Source of the DNA: Mycobacterium sp. MS1601
Lineage (GTDB): Bacteria > Actinomycetota > Actinomycetes > Mycobacteriales > Mycobacteriaceae
Direction of reading: 5' to 3'
Assembly (NCBI RefSeq): GCF_001984215.1
Contig: NZ_CP019421.1
Location: 62,001 to 126,000, forward strand
Length of the DNA: 64,000 bases
The notes under the pieces are model-generated. The model did not search any database, was not told where the DNA came from, and saw only the letters and a program-made list of their open reading frames with translations. Both the position numbers and the translations under genes were made by a program. Numbering within the stretch: position 1 is the first letter of the stretch; the number at the start of each line of letters is the position of its first letter. Positions 47,512-55,009 of the stretch are shown in pieces.

Positions 47512-47964
47512 TTGACTGAAACGGCGTCCGAGAACGCTGCCGCTGAACCGTCAGAGCTGTCCATCAAGCTCAACAAGCTCTTCGACATCATGCACAAAGC
47601 CTCACAGCCGCCGCTGTCCAACGCAGCCGCCGCCGAGGCCATCACCGAAAAGACCGGCGTCTCCATCAGCGCGGCCTACCTCTGGCAGCTGCGCAACGGG
47701 ATGAAGACCAACCCCACCGTCACCCACCTGCGCGCAATCGCCCAGTTCTTCGGCGTCGCACCGTCATACCTGGTCGACCCCGGTATCGACCCCGACATCG
47801 ACGCCCAGCTCAACCTGCTCGAAGCGATGCGCGACGCCGGCGTCCGCGACCTCGCCATGCGCGCCTCCGGACTCACCCCGCAGGCCCTCAACAGCCTGGC
47901 CGCTATGGTCGACCATGCGCGGCAACTCGAACAGCTTCCGCCAGTGCAGACACCCGGGGAATAG
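47512..47964 (+). CDS. EspR-like XRE-family regulator
   Basis: 150 residues from the TTG at 47512. After a short acidic start, residues 18-85 form a helix-turn-helix domain: LNKLFDIMHKASQPPLSNAAAAEAI in parts, then SISAAYLWQLRNGMKTNP, matching the recognition helix of EspR (AYLSQLRSG...NP). HLRAIAQFFGVAPSYLVD follows. The C-terminal part (LEAMRDAGVRDLAMRASGLTPQALNSLAAMVDHAR in parts) corresponds to the EspR dimerisation region. EspR regulates ESX-1-linked genes in M. tuberculosis. The next gene starts 6 bases later, so it is the first gene of a four-gene operon with a metalloprotease. Confidence 0.85.
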   Translation: MTETASENAAAEPSELSIKLNKLFDIMHKASQPPLSNAAAAEAITEKTGVSISAAYLWQLRNGMKTNPTVTHLRAIAQFFGVAPSYLVDPGIDPDIDAQLNLLEAMRDAGVRDLAMRASGLTPQALNSLAAMVDHARQLEQLPPVQTPGE

Positions 47965-47969
47965 CAAGA

Positions 47970-48470
47970 ATGGCAGTACCGAACGAAGACATGCTCGCGA
48001 TGGCCCGCGAGCTGCCGATCCCAGTGCCATGGGACCTTGACGTCTTCATCCAGAACATCGCCGCCCAACGCGGCCGGCCGATCCACCTGATCCCCACTGA
48101 GACCGCGGCCCTGGCCGGTAGTCCGTGCGGGCTGTGGCTCACCCGCGACGACGACGATCTCATCCTGCACGAAGTGGGCACGTCGGCCTACCATATTTCG
48201 ACCATCGTTTGCCACGAAATTGGGCACATGATGCTCGGCCACGGCCGCACCAGAGCCTTCGGCGCTGACCGCGACCGCGAAATTGAGATGTGCCAGAAGG
48301 TATTACCAGGCATCGACCCCTCTTCAGTCAACGCCGTACTGGGCCGCACCGACTTCGCCAGCGACCAGGAACGTGACGCTGAGATGTTTGCCAGCATCCT
48401 CATGATCGCCGCCGCCGAAGTCGCCGACCAACAGTCGATGATGCGCAGCGTGTTCTTCCGATCACCGTGA
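47970..48470 (+). CDS. ImmA/IrrE-type zinc metalloprotease
   Basis: 166 residues. The zinc-binding HEXXH motif is VCHEIGHMMLGH with His82, Glu83 and His86, and DQERDAEMFASIL at about 131-143 supplies the third ligand, as in ImmA/IrrE. These proteases are commonly encoded beside XRE repressors and relieve repression by cleaving or binding them. Here the pairing with the EspR-like gene, 6 bases apart, fits that model. Its stop overlaps the start of the membrane-protein gene by 4 bases (GTGA). Confidence 0.9.
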   Translation: MAVPNEDMLAMARELPIPVPWDLDVFIQNIAAQRGRPIHLIPTETAALAGSPCGLWLTRDDDDLILHEVGTSAYHISTIVCHEIGHMMLGHGRTRAFGADRDREIEMCQKVLPGIDPSSVNAVLGRTDFASDQERDAEMFASILMIAAAEVADQQSMMRSVFFRSP

Positions 48471-49665
48471 CCACCTCCGTCCCGGCCTACCTGACCTGGC
48501 CGCTGCTGGTGTTCATGGTGATCGTCGTCATCACCCGCTACGCCTTCTTCCGCAGCAACCAATACGACACCTACTTCAACAACACCCTGGCCCTCATGGT
48601 GTTATCCAACCTGCTGCGTGAACGCGCCATCGAGAACGTCCTCGCCGACCACGGCATCCTGTCCATCACCGCCGCACAACAACTCTCACTCGCGGTCATG
48701 ATCTTCGCCGCCTCAGAGTTCATCGGCTTCATCTCCCTGTGGGCCCGTCTGTCCCCCAACAAACCCGCCGCCGCCACCGCTACCACCGCGCCGCCGCCAC
48801 CGCCCTGGCCATCGGCTTCCTCCTGGCCGCCACACCCGCCCGCCGCGCCGGCCAAACCCTCGAAGAATTCGGCGGCTGGTACAGCGTCCTGGCATGGGCG
48901 CTACTGACCAGCATCTTCATCGCCCTGGCCTACAAGCTGCTGCACATGGTGATCAACGAGCTGCTGCGCCCCGCCGCCAAACCCCGCGAACGCCTCATCG
49001 CCATCAGCGGCATCGCCGTCGGTATCGCCGTCGGAAGCACCAGCATCGACGCCGTCATCCTGGCCACCCTCGAAGAACTCGACTGGGTCCACAGCGTCGA
49101 CTTCCGGCTCACCCTGCACGGCTCCAACATCTTCTGGGAAACAGTCGGCGTCAGCGCACTCGCCGCCGTGCCGGCCGTCAGAGCGCTCTTCGCACGCGTC
49201 GGCCTCGACGCCACCAGCCGCCACTGGCGCCAGCTCCAACCCTTGCGCGCCAGCATGACTGAGGCCGTCCCAGCCAGCGCCTTCGAACTGCGCACACCCA
49301 ACCCGCGCCGCCAGAAGTCCTCCCTGGACTTGCATCAGACCACCGTCCAGATCCGCGACGCGATCCTGCAGCTGCGCGGCTACTTCCACGACGTCGACGA
49401 CGCCCGGGCCGAGCGCTTCATCACCCAGTTCTCCATCCCGACCAGCCGACGCGAACCCGCCCTCGCGGCACTGCAACTGGCCCACGCCGTCCGCACCAAG
49501 GCCGCCGGCGCCCAACCCGTACCCGTCGACTCCTCCGTCATCCTCAAGTCCCGATCGACCAACCTCGAAGACGAAACCGCCGAACTGCTGCGCCTGGCCC
49601 GGTGGTGGCCTCAAGCACAACAAGCCACCCAACACAGCCCCCAGCCCAGCACGACACCGAGATGA
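48467..49665 (+). pseudogene. DUF6545 (MAB_1171c-like) membrane protein with a one-base frameshift
   Basis: Read as two pieces: 48467 to about 48770 in one frame and about 48770 to 49665 in the frame one base earlier. The first piece gives three or four transmembrane segments (YLTWPLLVFMVIVVITRYAF; IGFISLWARLSPNK). The second continues with RYHRAAATALAIGFLLAATPARRAG, SVLAWALLTSIFIALAYKLLHM and GIAVGIAVGSTSIDAVIL (in parts), then a soluble C-terminal domain of about 170 residues. Joined, the protein has about 395 residues and six or more helices, typical of MAB_1171c-type proteins. The switch lies in the C-rich stretch CCCCCAACAAACCC at 48753-48766. A base deletion, sequencing error or frameshifting are all possible. 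The stop overlaps the P450 start. Confidence 0.75.
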
Positions 49666-51086
49666 GCCCATCAGCCATGTCCACCAACACTTCCGCGACG
49701 CTGCCCCACCCCCGCTGGCGCATGCCGATCATCGGAGATCTCCTCACCATCGACCTCGCCAAACCCTGCCAGGGCCTGGCCAAGGACAACGTCGCCCGCG
49801 GCGGCATCGTCGAACAACGCATCTTCGACGTCCCCGTCATCGTGCTGTCTGACCCCGCCCTGATCGACGACGTCAACGACGAAACCACGTGGGAAAAACA
49901 CGTCGGGCACTCACTGCGCAAACTGCGCCCCCTCGGCGGCGACGGCCTGTTCACCGCCTACAACCACGAACCCAACTGGCGCACCGCCCACAACGTGCTC
50001 ATGCCGGCCTTCACCAAGACCGCCATGGAGTCCTACCACCCCACCATGCTGGCCACCATCGGCGAACTCACCGACGCCTGGGCCAACCGCGCCGGCAACG
50101 ACGCCTGGATCGACATCCCCAACGAAGCAAACCGGCTCACCACCGAGATCGTCGCCCGCGCCGGCATCAGCCACTCCTTCAACAAGCTCGACGACCCCAC
50201 CGACGACCCCTTCATCGCCACCGTCCTGCGCGAGCTGAAGTACGCCAACCGCCGCACCGACGCAATCCCGCTCTACGAGAAGCTCTTCGGGAAAGCTCAG
50301 CGCCGCCAGCACCTGCAAGACAAAGCAGCCCTGCGCGCGCAGATCGCCACCATCATCAACGACCGCCGCAACGCCGGCCCCCGCACCGCCGACGGCGCCG
50401 ACATGCTCGACATCATGCTCAACTCCGCCGACCCCGAGACCGGCCGAACCCTCGACGACGACAACATCACCAACCAGATCCTGACCCTGCTCGTCGCCGG
50501 CAGCGAAACCTCAGCCAACGCCATCGGCTTCGCCCTGCACTTCCTGGCCCACCACCCCGACATCGCCGCGGCCGCCCGCGCCGAGATCGACCAACGCTGG
50601 CCCGACCGCGACTTCCCCGGCATCGCCTTCGACGACGTCGCCCCGATGCGCCACCTGCGCCGCATCGTCGACGAAACCCTGCGACTGTGGCCGGTGGCCC
50701 CCGGCTACTTCCGCCAAGCCAAGACCGACACCACCATCGGCGACGGCAAGTACCACTTCGCCGCCGGCGACTGGGTCTTCGTCCTACTCCTGGCCGCCCA
50801 CCGCGACCCCAACACCTGGGGCCCCGACGCCGACCAGTTCCGTCCAGACCGCTTCCTGCCCGACAACATCCGCAAGCTGCCCCCACACGTCTACAAGCCC
50901 TTCGGCGTCGGCGCACGGGCCTGCATCGGCCGCCAGTTCGCCCTCCACGAGATCATGCTGACCCTGGCCACTGTCCTGCATCAGTTCGACCTCGAACCCG
51001 AACCCGGTTACGAGCTGAAAGTCTCCGAAACCCTCACCCTCAAGCCCGACGAACTGCGCCTGCGCCTGCACCGCCGCACCACCTAG
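49662..51086 (+). CDS. Cytochrome P450, CYP102-like (BM3 heme-domain type)
   Basis: 474 residues from the ATG at 49662, whose ATGA overlaps the upstream stop. The heme ligand is Cys421 in FGVGARACIGRQFALHE. The I-helix oxygen-binding motif is AGSETS at about 279, and the ExxR motif is ETLR near 337. Sequence blocks GDGLFTAYNHEPNWRTAHNVLMPAF (in parts), DPETGRTLDDDNI and NYELKV-type endings with SETLTLKPDEL are close to the heme domain of fatty-acid hydroxylase P450 BM3. The fused reductase is absent, so electrons must come from host partners. Likely substrate: a fatty acid or lipid, by family. Its place in a regulator/protease/membrane operon suggests it makes a signal molecule (inference). 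Confidence 0.93.
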   Translation: MSPSAMSTNTSATLPHPRWRMPIIGDLLTIDLAKPCQGLAKDNVARGGIVEQRIFDVPVIVLSDPALIDDVNDETTWEKHVGHSLRKLRPLGGDGLFTAYNHEPNWRTAHNVLMPAFTKTAMESYHPTMLATIGELTDAWANRAGNDAWIDIPNEANRLTTEIVARAGISHSFNKLDDPTDDPFIATVLRELKYANRRTDAIPLYEKLFGKAQRRQHLQDKAALRAQIATIINDRRNAGPRTADGADMLDIMLNSADPETGRTLDDDNITNQILTLLVAGSETSANAIGFALHFLAHHPDIAAAARAEIDQRWPDRDFPGIAFDDVAPMRHLRRIVDETLRLWPVAPGYFRQAKTDTTIGDGKYHFAAGDWVFVLLLAAHRDPNTWGPDADQFRPDRFLPDNIRKLPPHVYKPFGVGARACIGRQFALHEIMLTLATVLHQFDLEPEPGYELKVSETLTLKPDELRLRLHRRTT

Positions 51087-51167
51087 AGTCTCCGGCCCAA
51101 CCCGTTGGTTGCACGGTGGCGCCGAGCGGCGGCTCCCCGCACAGCCCAAGGGTGACGGCCAGTCGCT
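51087..51167. other. Convergent gap
   Basis: 80 bases between the P450 and VapC stops. No clear hairpin or dispersed element seen. Confidence 0.3.
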
Positions 51168-51584
51168 TCAGCGATAGCTCCACGGGTCCAGGCATCGAAC
51201 ACCGAGTGGTTCGAAGTGTCGGGTATTGCGAGTAACGACCGTCTTGTCGGTGGCCTGGGCGACCGCGGCGGTCAACGCATCGTCATAGGGAGAATGCTCG
51301 GGCACCCGATAGGTGGCCAAGATACGAGCCGCAACCAGATCGAAAGGCAGTGTCCGGCGAGCGAACACGGGCAGCACCTTGGTATCGAACCAGCGTCGCA
51401 GGTGCGCGCCCTGGGTCGGGTCGGCACGTTCCTTCGCGATCACGCCGCGTTCGATTTCAGCCAGGGTGATCGCGGAGATGAACTGCTCAGAGGGTTCTAC
51501 CGAGTCCGCCCACGCCGCCACGGCCGGATTGCGGCCCGGCACACGCAAAGCGGACACCACGTTGGTGTCCAGCACGTAGGTCAC
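51168..51584 (-). CDS. vapC: VapC-type toxin with PIN domain (FitB-like)
   Basis: 138 residues. [13 protein letters not shown] gives the first PIN acid Asp6. [14 protein letters not shown] carries the conserved Glu, and [20 protein letters not shown] supplies the later acidic residues with [15 protein letters not shown] as the final strand. PIN toxins are Mg2+-dependent RNases, often cutting tRNA. It is encoded after its antitoxin, with a 4-base overlap. FitB-type members pair with ribbon-helix-helix antitoxins, as here. Confidence 0.93.
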   Translation of the reverse strand: MTYVLDTNVVSALRVPGRNPAVAAWADSVEPSEQFISAITLAEIERGVIAKERADPTQGAHLRRWFDTKVLPVFARRTLPFDLVAARILATYRVPEHSPYDDALTAAVAQATDKTVVTRNTRHFEPLGVRCLDPWSYR

Positions 51585-51808
51585 AGGTCTGAGGTGCGGG
51601 CGGTCAGGCCGAGGCGCTCGGGCTCGAAGTCGATCTCCTGGCCGCTGTCGGCGGCCAGGAGCGCCGACATAGGGACATCTTCACCCGCTACCCCTGCAGT
51701 GAGGATCGCGCGCGCTTCGGCCTCAACGGAGTGATGGTGCCGTGCGGCGCGCGCCCGCAGCGCAGCCTTGGTTCCCTCAGGGAGGTTTCGGATCACGATC
51801 TGCTCCAT
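51581..51808 (-). CDS. vapB: FitA/VapB-type antitoxin
   Basis: 75 residues from the ATG at 51808. [36 protein letters not shown] (in parts) is the FitA-type ribbon-helix-helix DNA-binding domain. The C-terminal 35 residues are the toxin-wrapping tail ([18 protein letters not shown]). A frame open to 51838 runs through the operator and is discarded. It should repress its own operon through the palindrome immediately upstream. Confidence 0.92.
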   Translation of the reverse strand: MEQIVIRNLPEGTKAALRARAARHHHSVEAEARAILTAGVAGEDVPMSALLAADSGQEIDFEPERLGLTARTSDL

Positions 51809-51812
51809 CCAC

Positions 51813-51840
51813 CGATGATATCGCATTCCTGATATCATCG
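51813..51840. promoter_or_regulatory. Operator palindrome of vapBC-1
   Basis: Perfect 10-bp arms CGATGATATC (51813-51822) and GATATCATCG (51831-51840) with an 8-base spacer, ending 5 bases upstream of the antitoxin ATG. A classic ribbon-helix-helix operator. Confidence 0.85.
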
Positions 51841-51964
51841 CGATGATCGTGGCAATCGGCGGCCGACTCGTCTACCGAGCCGACAGCGAAGTCAAGATCG
51901 TCCAAGCCCGCTACCGCTACCAGCCCGTCACGCCGACCGTGGAACACACCAGGAGACAACGCTT

Positions 51965-52678
51965 ATGGCCGGTTTTGACCACGACGCCCTCGCCGCGGCG
52001 ATGCCATGGGAAACCGACCCGTTCACGATCCTCGACTCATCAAGCCAAGCAACCCGGACACCCATCCCGCACGCCTGGCGACCGATAGCCGACTCCACCG
52101 ACCCCGACGAACGCACACACTGCGCACGCAGCCTCTGGAACGCCGAATTCCTCAGCCTGGTACCGAAATTCGCCGAAGCGCTCAACACCCGCCTGGTCGA
52201 CGTGCGCGTCGCCAAACACACCTGGATCCCGACGCCATGCCTGGACTACGTGATCGCAGCACTCGACGGCGACGGCTACGGCGTCTGGATGGGCGAAGAC
52301 CCCGCCACCTTCGGCGACCACGACCCGCCACACTTCGACACCCTGCCCCCAGCTGTGCAGACATTCCTGCGCGACGTCCACGCCGGATTCACCACCTGGG
52401 ACCGCGAATCCTGCGGCCTGACACCACCATCGGTGATGAGTACCTTCGCCACGCACTGCAACGACCCCACAGACGCCCGGCCGATCCAATGGCACGAAAC
52501 CCGAGTACCGCCGCCGCGGATGCACCGCCTACTGCGAGTCACCGGCCGCGGCCCGCACGCAGATCTGCTGACCTCACCAGATCTGCCGCCGGGCACCGCA
52601 ATCACTTACGTCGATCCCGACTTCGAACTCACGACATTCAGCGAAGCACTCGACCTGTTCATGACGATGCCGCTCTAA
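51965..52678 (+). CDS. Hypothetical protein
   Basis: 237 residues; AGGAGA ribosome site 8 bases before the ATG. Soluble and acidic, with AEFLSLVPKFAEALNTRLVDVRVAK and TWIPTPCLDYVIAALDGDGYGVWMGEDPATFGDHDPPHF (in parts). The general look recalls SMI1/KNR4-like immunity proteins, but no diagnostic motif is present. It starts 125 bases from the vapB operator on the opposite strand. Codon use is strongly C-ending, as in the P450 operon. Confidence 0.65.
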   Translation: MAGFDHDALAAAMPWETDPFTILDSSSQATRTPIPHAWRPIADSTDPDERTHCARSLWNAEFLSLVPKFAEALNTRLVDVRVAKHTWIPTPCLDYVIAALDGDGYGVWMGEDPATFGDHDPPHFDTLPPAVQTFLRDVHAGFTTWDRESCGLTPPSVMSTFATHCNDPTDARPIQWHETRVPPPRMHRLLRVTGRGPHADLLTSPDLPPGTAITYVDPDFELTTFSEALDLFMTMPL

Positions 52679-52708
52679 CGGTGCCTCAGGGCCGTTGGTA
52701 GCGCGGAA

Positions 52709-52939
52709 CTACCGCGAGGTCGCGGCTGGAGTGTCCCTGTGTTGCCAGCATCTGTAGCCAGCTGTGTCGACACGACGGTTGCAGTGCGCCATCCACCCCA
52801 AGTCGGACCGACTGTGCTTGCGGGCCATCGACTGGCCACCGTAGTGGCAGGGCGCTCCGCAGATGGGGACCTGCTTGTGGGCACCGGTTGCTGACACCGT
52901 GACGGTGCGCAAGCACTCCGAGGGATCAATCGCCGCCAT
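52709..52939 (-). CDS. Small zinc-finger-like protein
   Basis: 76 residues. VPICGAPCHYGG followed by MARKHSRSDLGWMAHCNRR and GYRCWQH gives Cys/His pairs suitable for one zinc site. The gene overlaps the 3' end of the membrane-protein gene by 14 bases, which supports reality. No known family. Confidence 0.5.
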   Translation of the reverse strand: MAAIDPSECLRTVTVSATGAHKQVPICGAPCHYGGQSMARKHSRSDLGWMAHCNRRVDTAGYRCWQHRDTPAATSR

Positions 52940-53279
52940 CGGCCAGACCGTCGTCTGACAGGTCGAGGCGAGGACTCGTCTTTTCGACCCACCGCGGTGA
53001 CCTAGCGACGGGCGCGGACTTGGTGGCGGATGCGAGGGCAGGCTGGCGGCGCGCTGCGGGTTTCGGCACGAAGATCGGTGCCCGCAGTTTCCGGGCTCCG
53101 GGAGCCCCGCTGGCCTCTTCTGTGGAGCCGCCGGCGGCTCGGGTGGTCCTCATCCTGTTGATCCAGTCGATCACGACAGCACCGACGAACATCAGCGCCA
53201 GCACACTGGCTGACGACACGGCGAGCAGCAAGCACACGTCGGCAACGTCAAACCACTGCTCAGATGTCACCCTCATCAT
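52926..53279 (-). CDS. Single-pass membrane protein
   Basis: 117 residues. One transmembrane helix (VCLLLAVSSASVLALMFVGAVVI in parts, about residues 15-40) is followed by WINRMRTT and a basic, Pro/Ala-rich cytoplasmic tail. Start has no strong ribosome site. Probably paired with the zinc-finger-like gene downstream. Function unknown. Confidence 0.55.
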   Translation of the reverse strand: MMRVTSEQWFDVADVCLLLAVSSASVLALMFVGAVVIDWINRMRTTRAAGGSTEEASGAPGARKLRAPIFVPKPAARRQPALASATKSAPVARSPRWVEKTSPRLDLSDDGLADGGD

Positions 53280-53439
53280 CTTTCCCTAACTTGCGCCGAA
53301 ATGGTTCATCGAACGGTAGGAATTTCCTCCCAAGGAAAACAGACCTGAGCTGATCATTCGGCCCTAGAACCACCACGGTCACGCAGACGGACATGCGCAG
53401 AGACGGCCATGTCACCGGCGTGCCCTACCGTTAGGCCCT

Positions 53440-53694
53440 ATGTCCGAAGGCTTCCACCACACCAGGCAATCCCCGACCAAGCGCAGAGGCGACGAGGCCG
53501 TCGCCGACTTCACGCTCCTGGTGCGCGTCCCCGGGCAGCCCGCCGCGACCAAGTCCTTCACCGACGCCGAGCAAGACCAAGCCCAGCAGTACGCCGAAGC
53601 GACGGGCGGAACCGTTGTCCCGCTCCCTCTTCCGCCGCCCGCTGGGTACACCACTGACCCGCACGGCAACCTCGTTCCTCTGCCCGCGCAGTAA
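53440..53694 (+). CDS. Small hypothetical protein
   Basis: 84 residues. DFTLLVRVPGQPAATKSFTDAEQDQAQQYAEATGG (in parts) suggests a small alpha/beta domain followed by a Pro-rich tail (VVPLPLPPPAGY). TACCGT lies 8 bases before the ATG with no ribosome site, compatible with a leaderless transcript. No known family. Confidence 0.6.
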   Translation: MSEGFHHTRQSPTKRRGDEAVADFTLLVRVPGQPAATKSFTDAEQDQAQQYAEATGGTVVPLPLPPPAGYTTDPHGNLVPLPAQ

Positions 53695-53698
53695 CAGC

Positions 53699-54148
53699 TC
53701 ACGGTGGACCGCTGACGCTCAGCCCGTTCCGCGCCGCCATCTCCTCATACGAATCGAACAGCTCAGGCCAGTCGCCACCGGGCCTGAGAACCTCCGCCGG
53801 CAGGCGACCGAGCGCGACAGCCAGCCGGACACCAAGGTGATTGATTCCGGCGATCGCCAGCCAACCCGCGCACGCACGGTCACGCCCCGGCTCCGACTTG
53901 TGGCAAGCGAAGATCGGTGCGTCGAGTGCCGCTTCGTGTCCGGGCGCCCCGGCTGTGGTCCGCAGGGCGTCGTACCGTTCGGCCGGAAACTCCCCGGCGG
54001 GTGAATCCCTGCGCCACGGGCAGTTTGCGCACGGCCGCACGCAGTGCGCCAACTCGTCGCCCCGGTTGTGCACGGACCCATCCAGGTCGGGCCCCGCACT
54101 CTGTGATGTCACGACGGTGTCATCACCGCCAGTACTACGCGGCACCAC
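53699..54148 (-). CDS. DUF6283-type Cys-rich protein
   Basis: Up to 149 residues; the GTG at 54112 is an equally plausible start. The motif CVRPCANCPWRRDSPAGEFPAERYDALR (in parts) with CPWRRD, then FACHKSEPGRDRACAGWLAI, is the signature of the DUF6283 family found in actinobacteria and their phages. Cys and His residues could hold a metal. Its 5' end overlaps the next gene by 14 bases. Function unknown. Confidence 0.8.
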   Translation of the reverse strand: MVPRSTGGDDTVVTSQSAGPDLDGSVHNRGDELAHCVRPCANCPWRRDSPAGEFPAERYDALRTTAGAPGHEAALDAPIFACHKSEPGRDRACAGWLAIAGINHLGVRLAVALGRLPAEVLRPGGDWPELFDSYEEMAARNGLSVSGPP

Positions 54149-54359
54149 CGGCGATGACGGTCAGCACCGGCTTACCGCCGCCACTGACGGCGGCCGGGGC
54201 GGCCGGCTCGTTGAGCAGGTCGTAGGCGGCTGACTTGATGGTGACTATGTCCAGGGGCCCGAGGTCATTGACGCGCCCCAGGAAGTCCGCAATGTCTTCA
54301 GGGCTCATTCCGCCATCCAGGTATCCCTGGATCACGTTGCGTTGCAGTAAGTTCAACAT
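54135..54359 (-). CDS. Small protein, paralogue of the one at 35932-36114
   Basis: 74 residues with GAGGGTGGAAG before the ATG. DGGMSPEDIADFLGRVNDLG and VTIKSAAYDL match the paralogue; the C-terminal 20 residues (Gly/Ala/Pro-rich, VLTVIAGGAA) are unique. It follows vapC by 15 bases and may be part of that operon. Confidence 0.7.
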   Translation of the reverse strand: MLNLLQRNVIQGYLDGGMSPEDIADFLGRVNDLGPLDIVTIKSAAYDLLNEPAAPAAVSGGGKPVLTVIAGGAA

Positions 54360-54374
54360 CTTCCACCCTCGCTC

Positions 54375-54758
54375 TCAGTTCGCTACGACCATCACTGGAC
54401 ATTGGATATCTGCGACCGCGCCGAGCTTGGCGTCCACGGTCACCACCGGGCATCCCAGCGCTTCAGCCAGCGCTACATAGTTGGCCGCGCCCGCGTCGAG
54501 GACCTCGCTCAGTTCCCAGACCCGGCCCAGGAGCCCGAGCCCGCTGACGCGCCGAACGCCGAGATCCCGCCACACCGACATCGCGGCGTGCGCGGCCTTG
54601 CCGTCGACGAGGCCTTGGGCCGTGCAGCGTCGAAGGCCGTTGGTGACCTCGACGTCGATCGCCTCCGGCGCCCAGACGCGTTCTTCGGCCAACGTTTTGC
54701 GGGCTTGGCCGGCGTGGAGCAGCGCGGTCAGCGCGGCGGAAGCGTCCATCACGATCAC
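54375..54758 (-). CDS. vapC: VapC-type PIN toxin
   Basis: 127 residues. [13 protein letters not shown] carries the first PIN acid, [15 protein letters not shown] the conserved Glu region, and [27 protein letters not shown] the last acidic positions and strand. Should be an RNase blocked by the partner encoded upstream. The GTG start overlaps the antitoxin stop as GTGA. Confidence 0.9.
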   Translation of the reverse strand: MIVMDASAALTALLHAGQARKTLAEERVWAPEAIDVEVTNGLRRCTAQGLVDGKAAHAAMSVWRDLGVRRVSGLGLLGRVWELSEVLDAGAANYVALAEALGCPVVTVDAKLGAVADIQCPVMVVAN

Positions 54759-54976
54759 CGGGACTCGCGGCCTTCGTTGACCGCTGAGACGATGTCGTCG
54801 GTGTCGATGTTGAGGTCCGGCAGCGCCCCGAGGAGATCGGCATTGTCGGCCCGGCGGGAGGCTTCGGCCAGTTCACGCATCGCGTAGGTGTTGACCGAGA
54901 CGCGTTCCCGGGCGGCGAGCCGCTCCAGGCGTTCCACGACGTCATCCGGCACGTTGCGTAGGTAAACCGTTCCCAT
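54755..54976 (-). CDS. vapB: VapB-type ribbon-helix-helix antitoxin
   Basis: 73 residues from the ATG at 54976. [36 protein letters not shown] (in parts) is a FitA-like ribbon-helix-helix domain; the acidic C-terminus ([16 protein letters not shown]) would wrap the toxin. An earlier ATG at 54985 lies within the operator palindrome and is less likely. Confidence 0.9.
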   Translation of the reverse strand: MGTVYLRNVPDDVVERLERLAARERVSVNTYAMRELAEASRRADNADLLGALPDLNIDTDDIVSAVNEGRESR

Positions 54977-54977
54977 G

Positions 54978-55001
54978 TTGCACAATGCTAGCAGAGTGCA
55001 A
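54978..55001. promoter_or_regulatory. Operator palindrome of vapBC-2
   Basis: 24-bp palindrome TTGCAC-N2-TGCTAGCA-N2-GTGCAA directly before the antitoxin start. A near copy lies at 57101-57124 upstream of another operon. Confidence 0.8.
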
Positions 55002-55009
55002 CAGTTGTG

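Noticed and set aside
49889..51235. 448-residue + strand frame inside the P450 gene
   Set aside because: Arg/His/Pro-rich frame-shifted reading of the P450; the P450 frame has all family motifs.
51843..52088. 81-residue + strand frame starting beside the vapBC-1 operator
   Set aside because: It overlaps the 51965 gene, which has a clear ribosome site; no motif in the frame.
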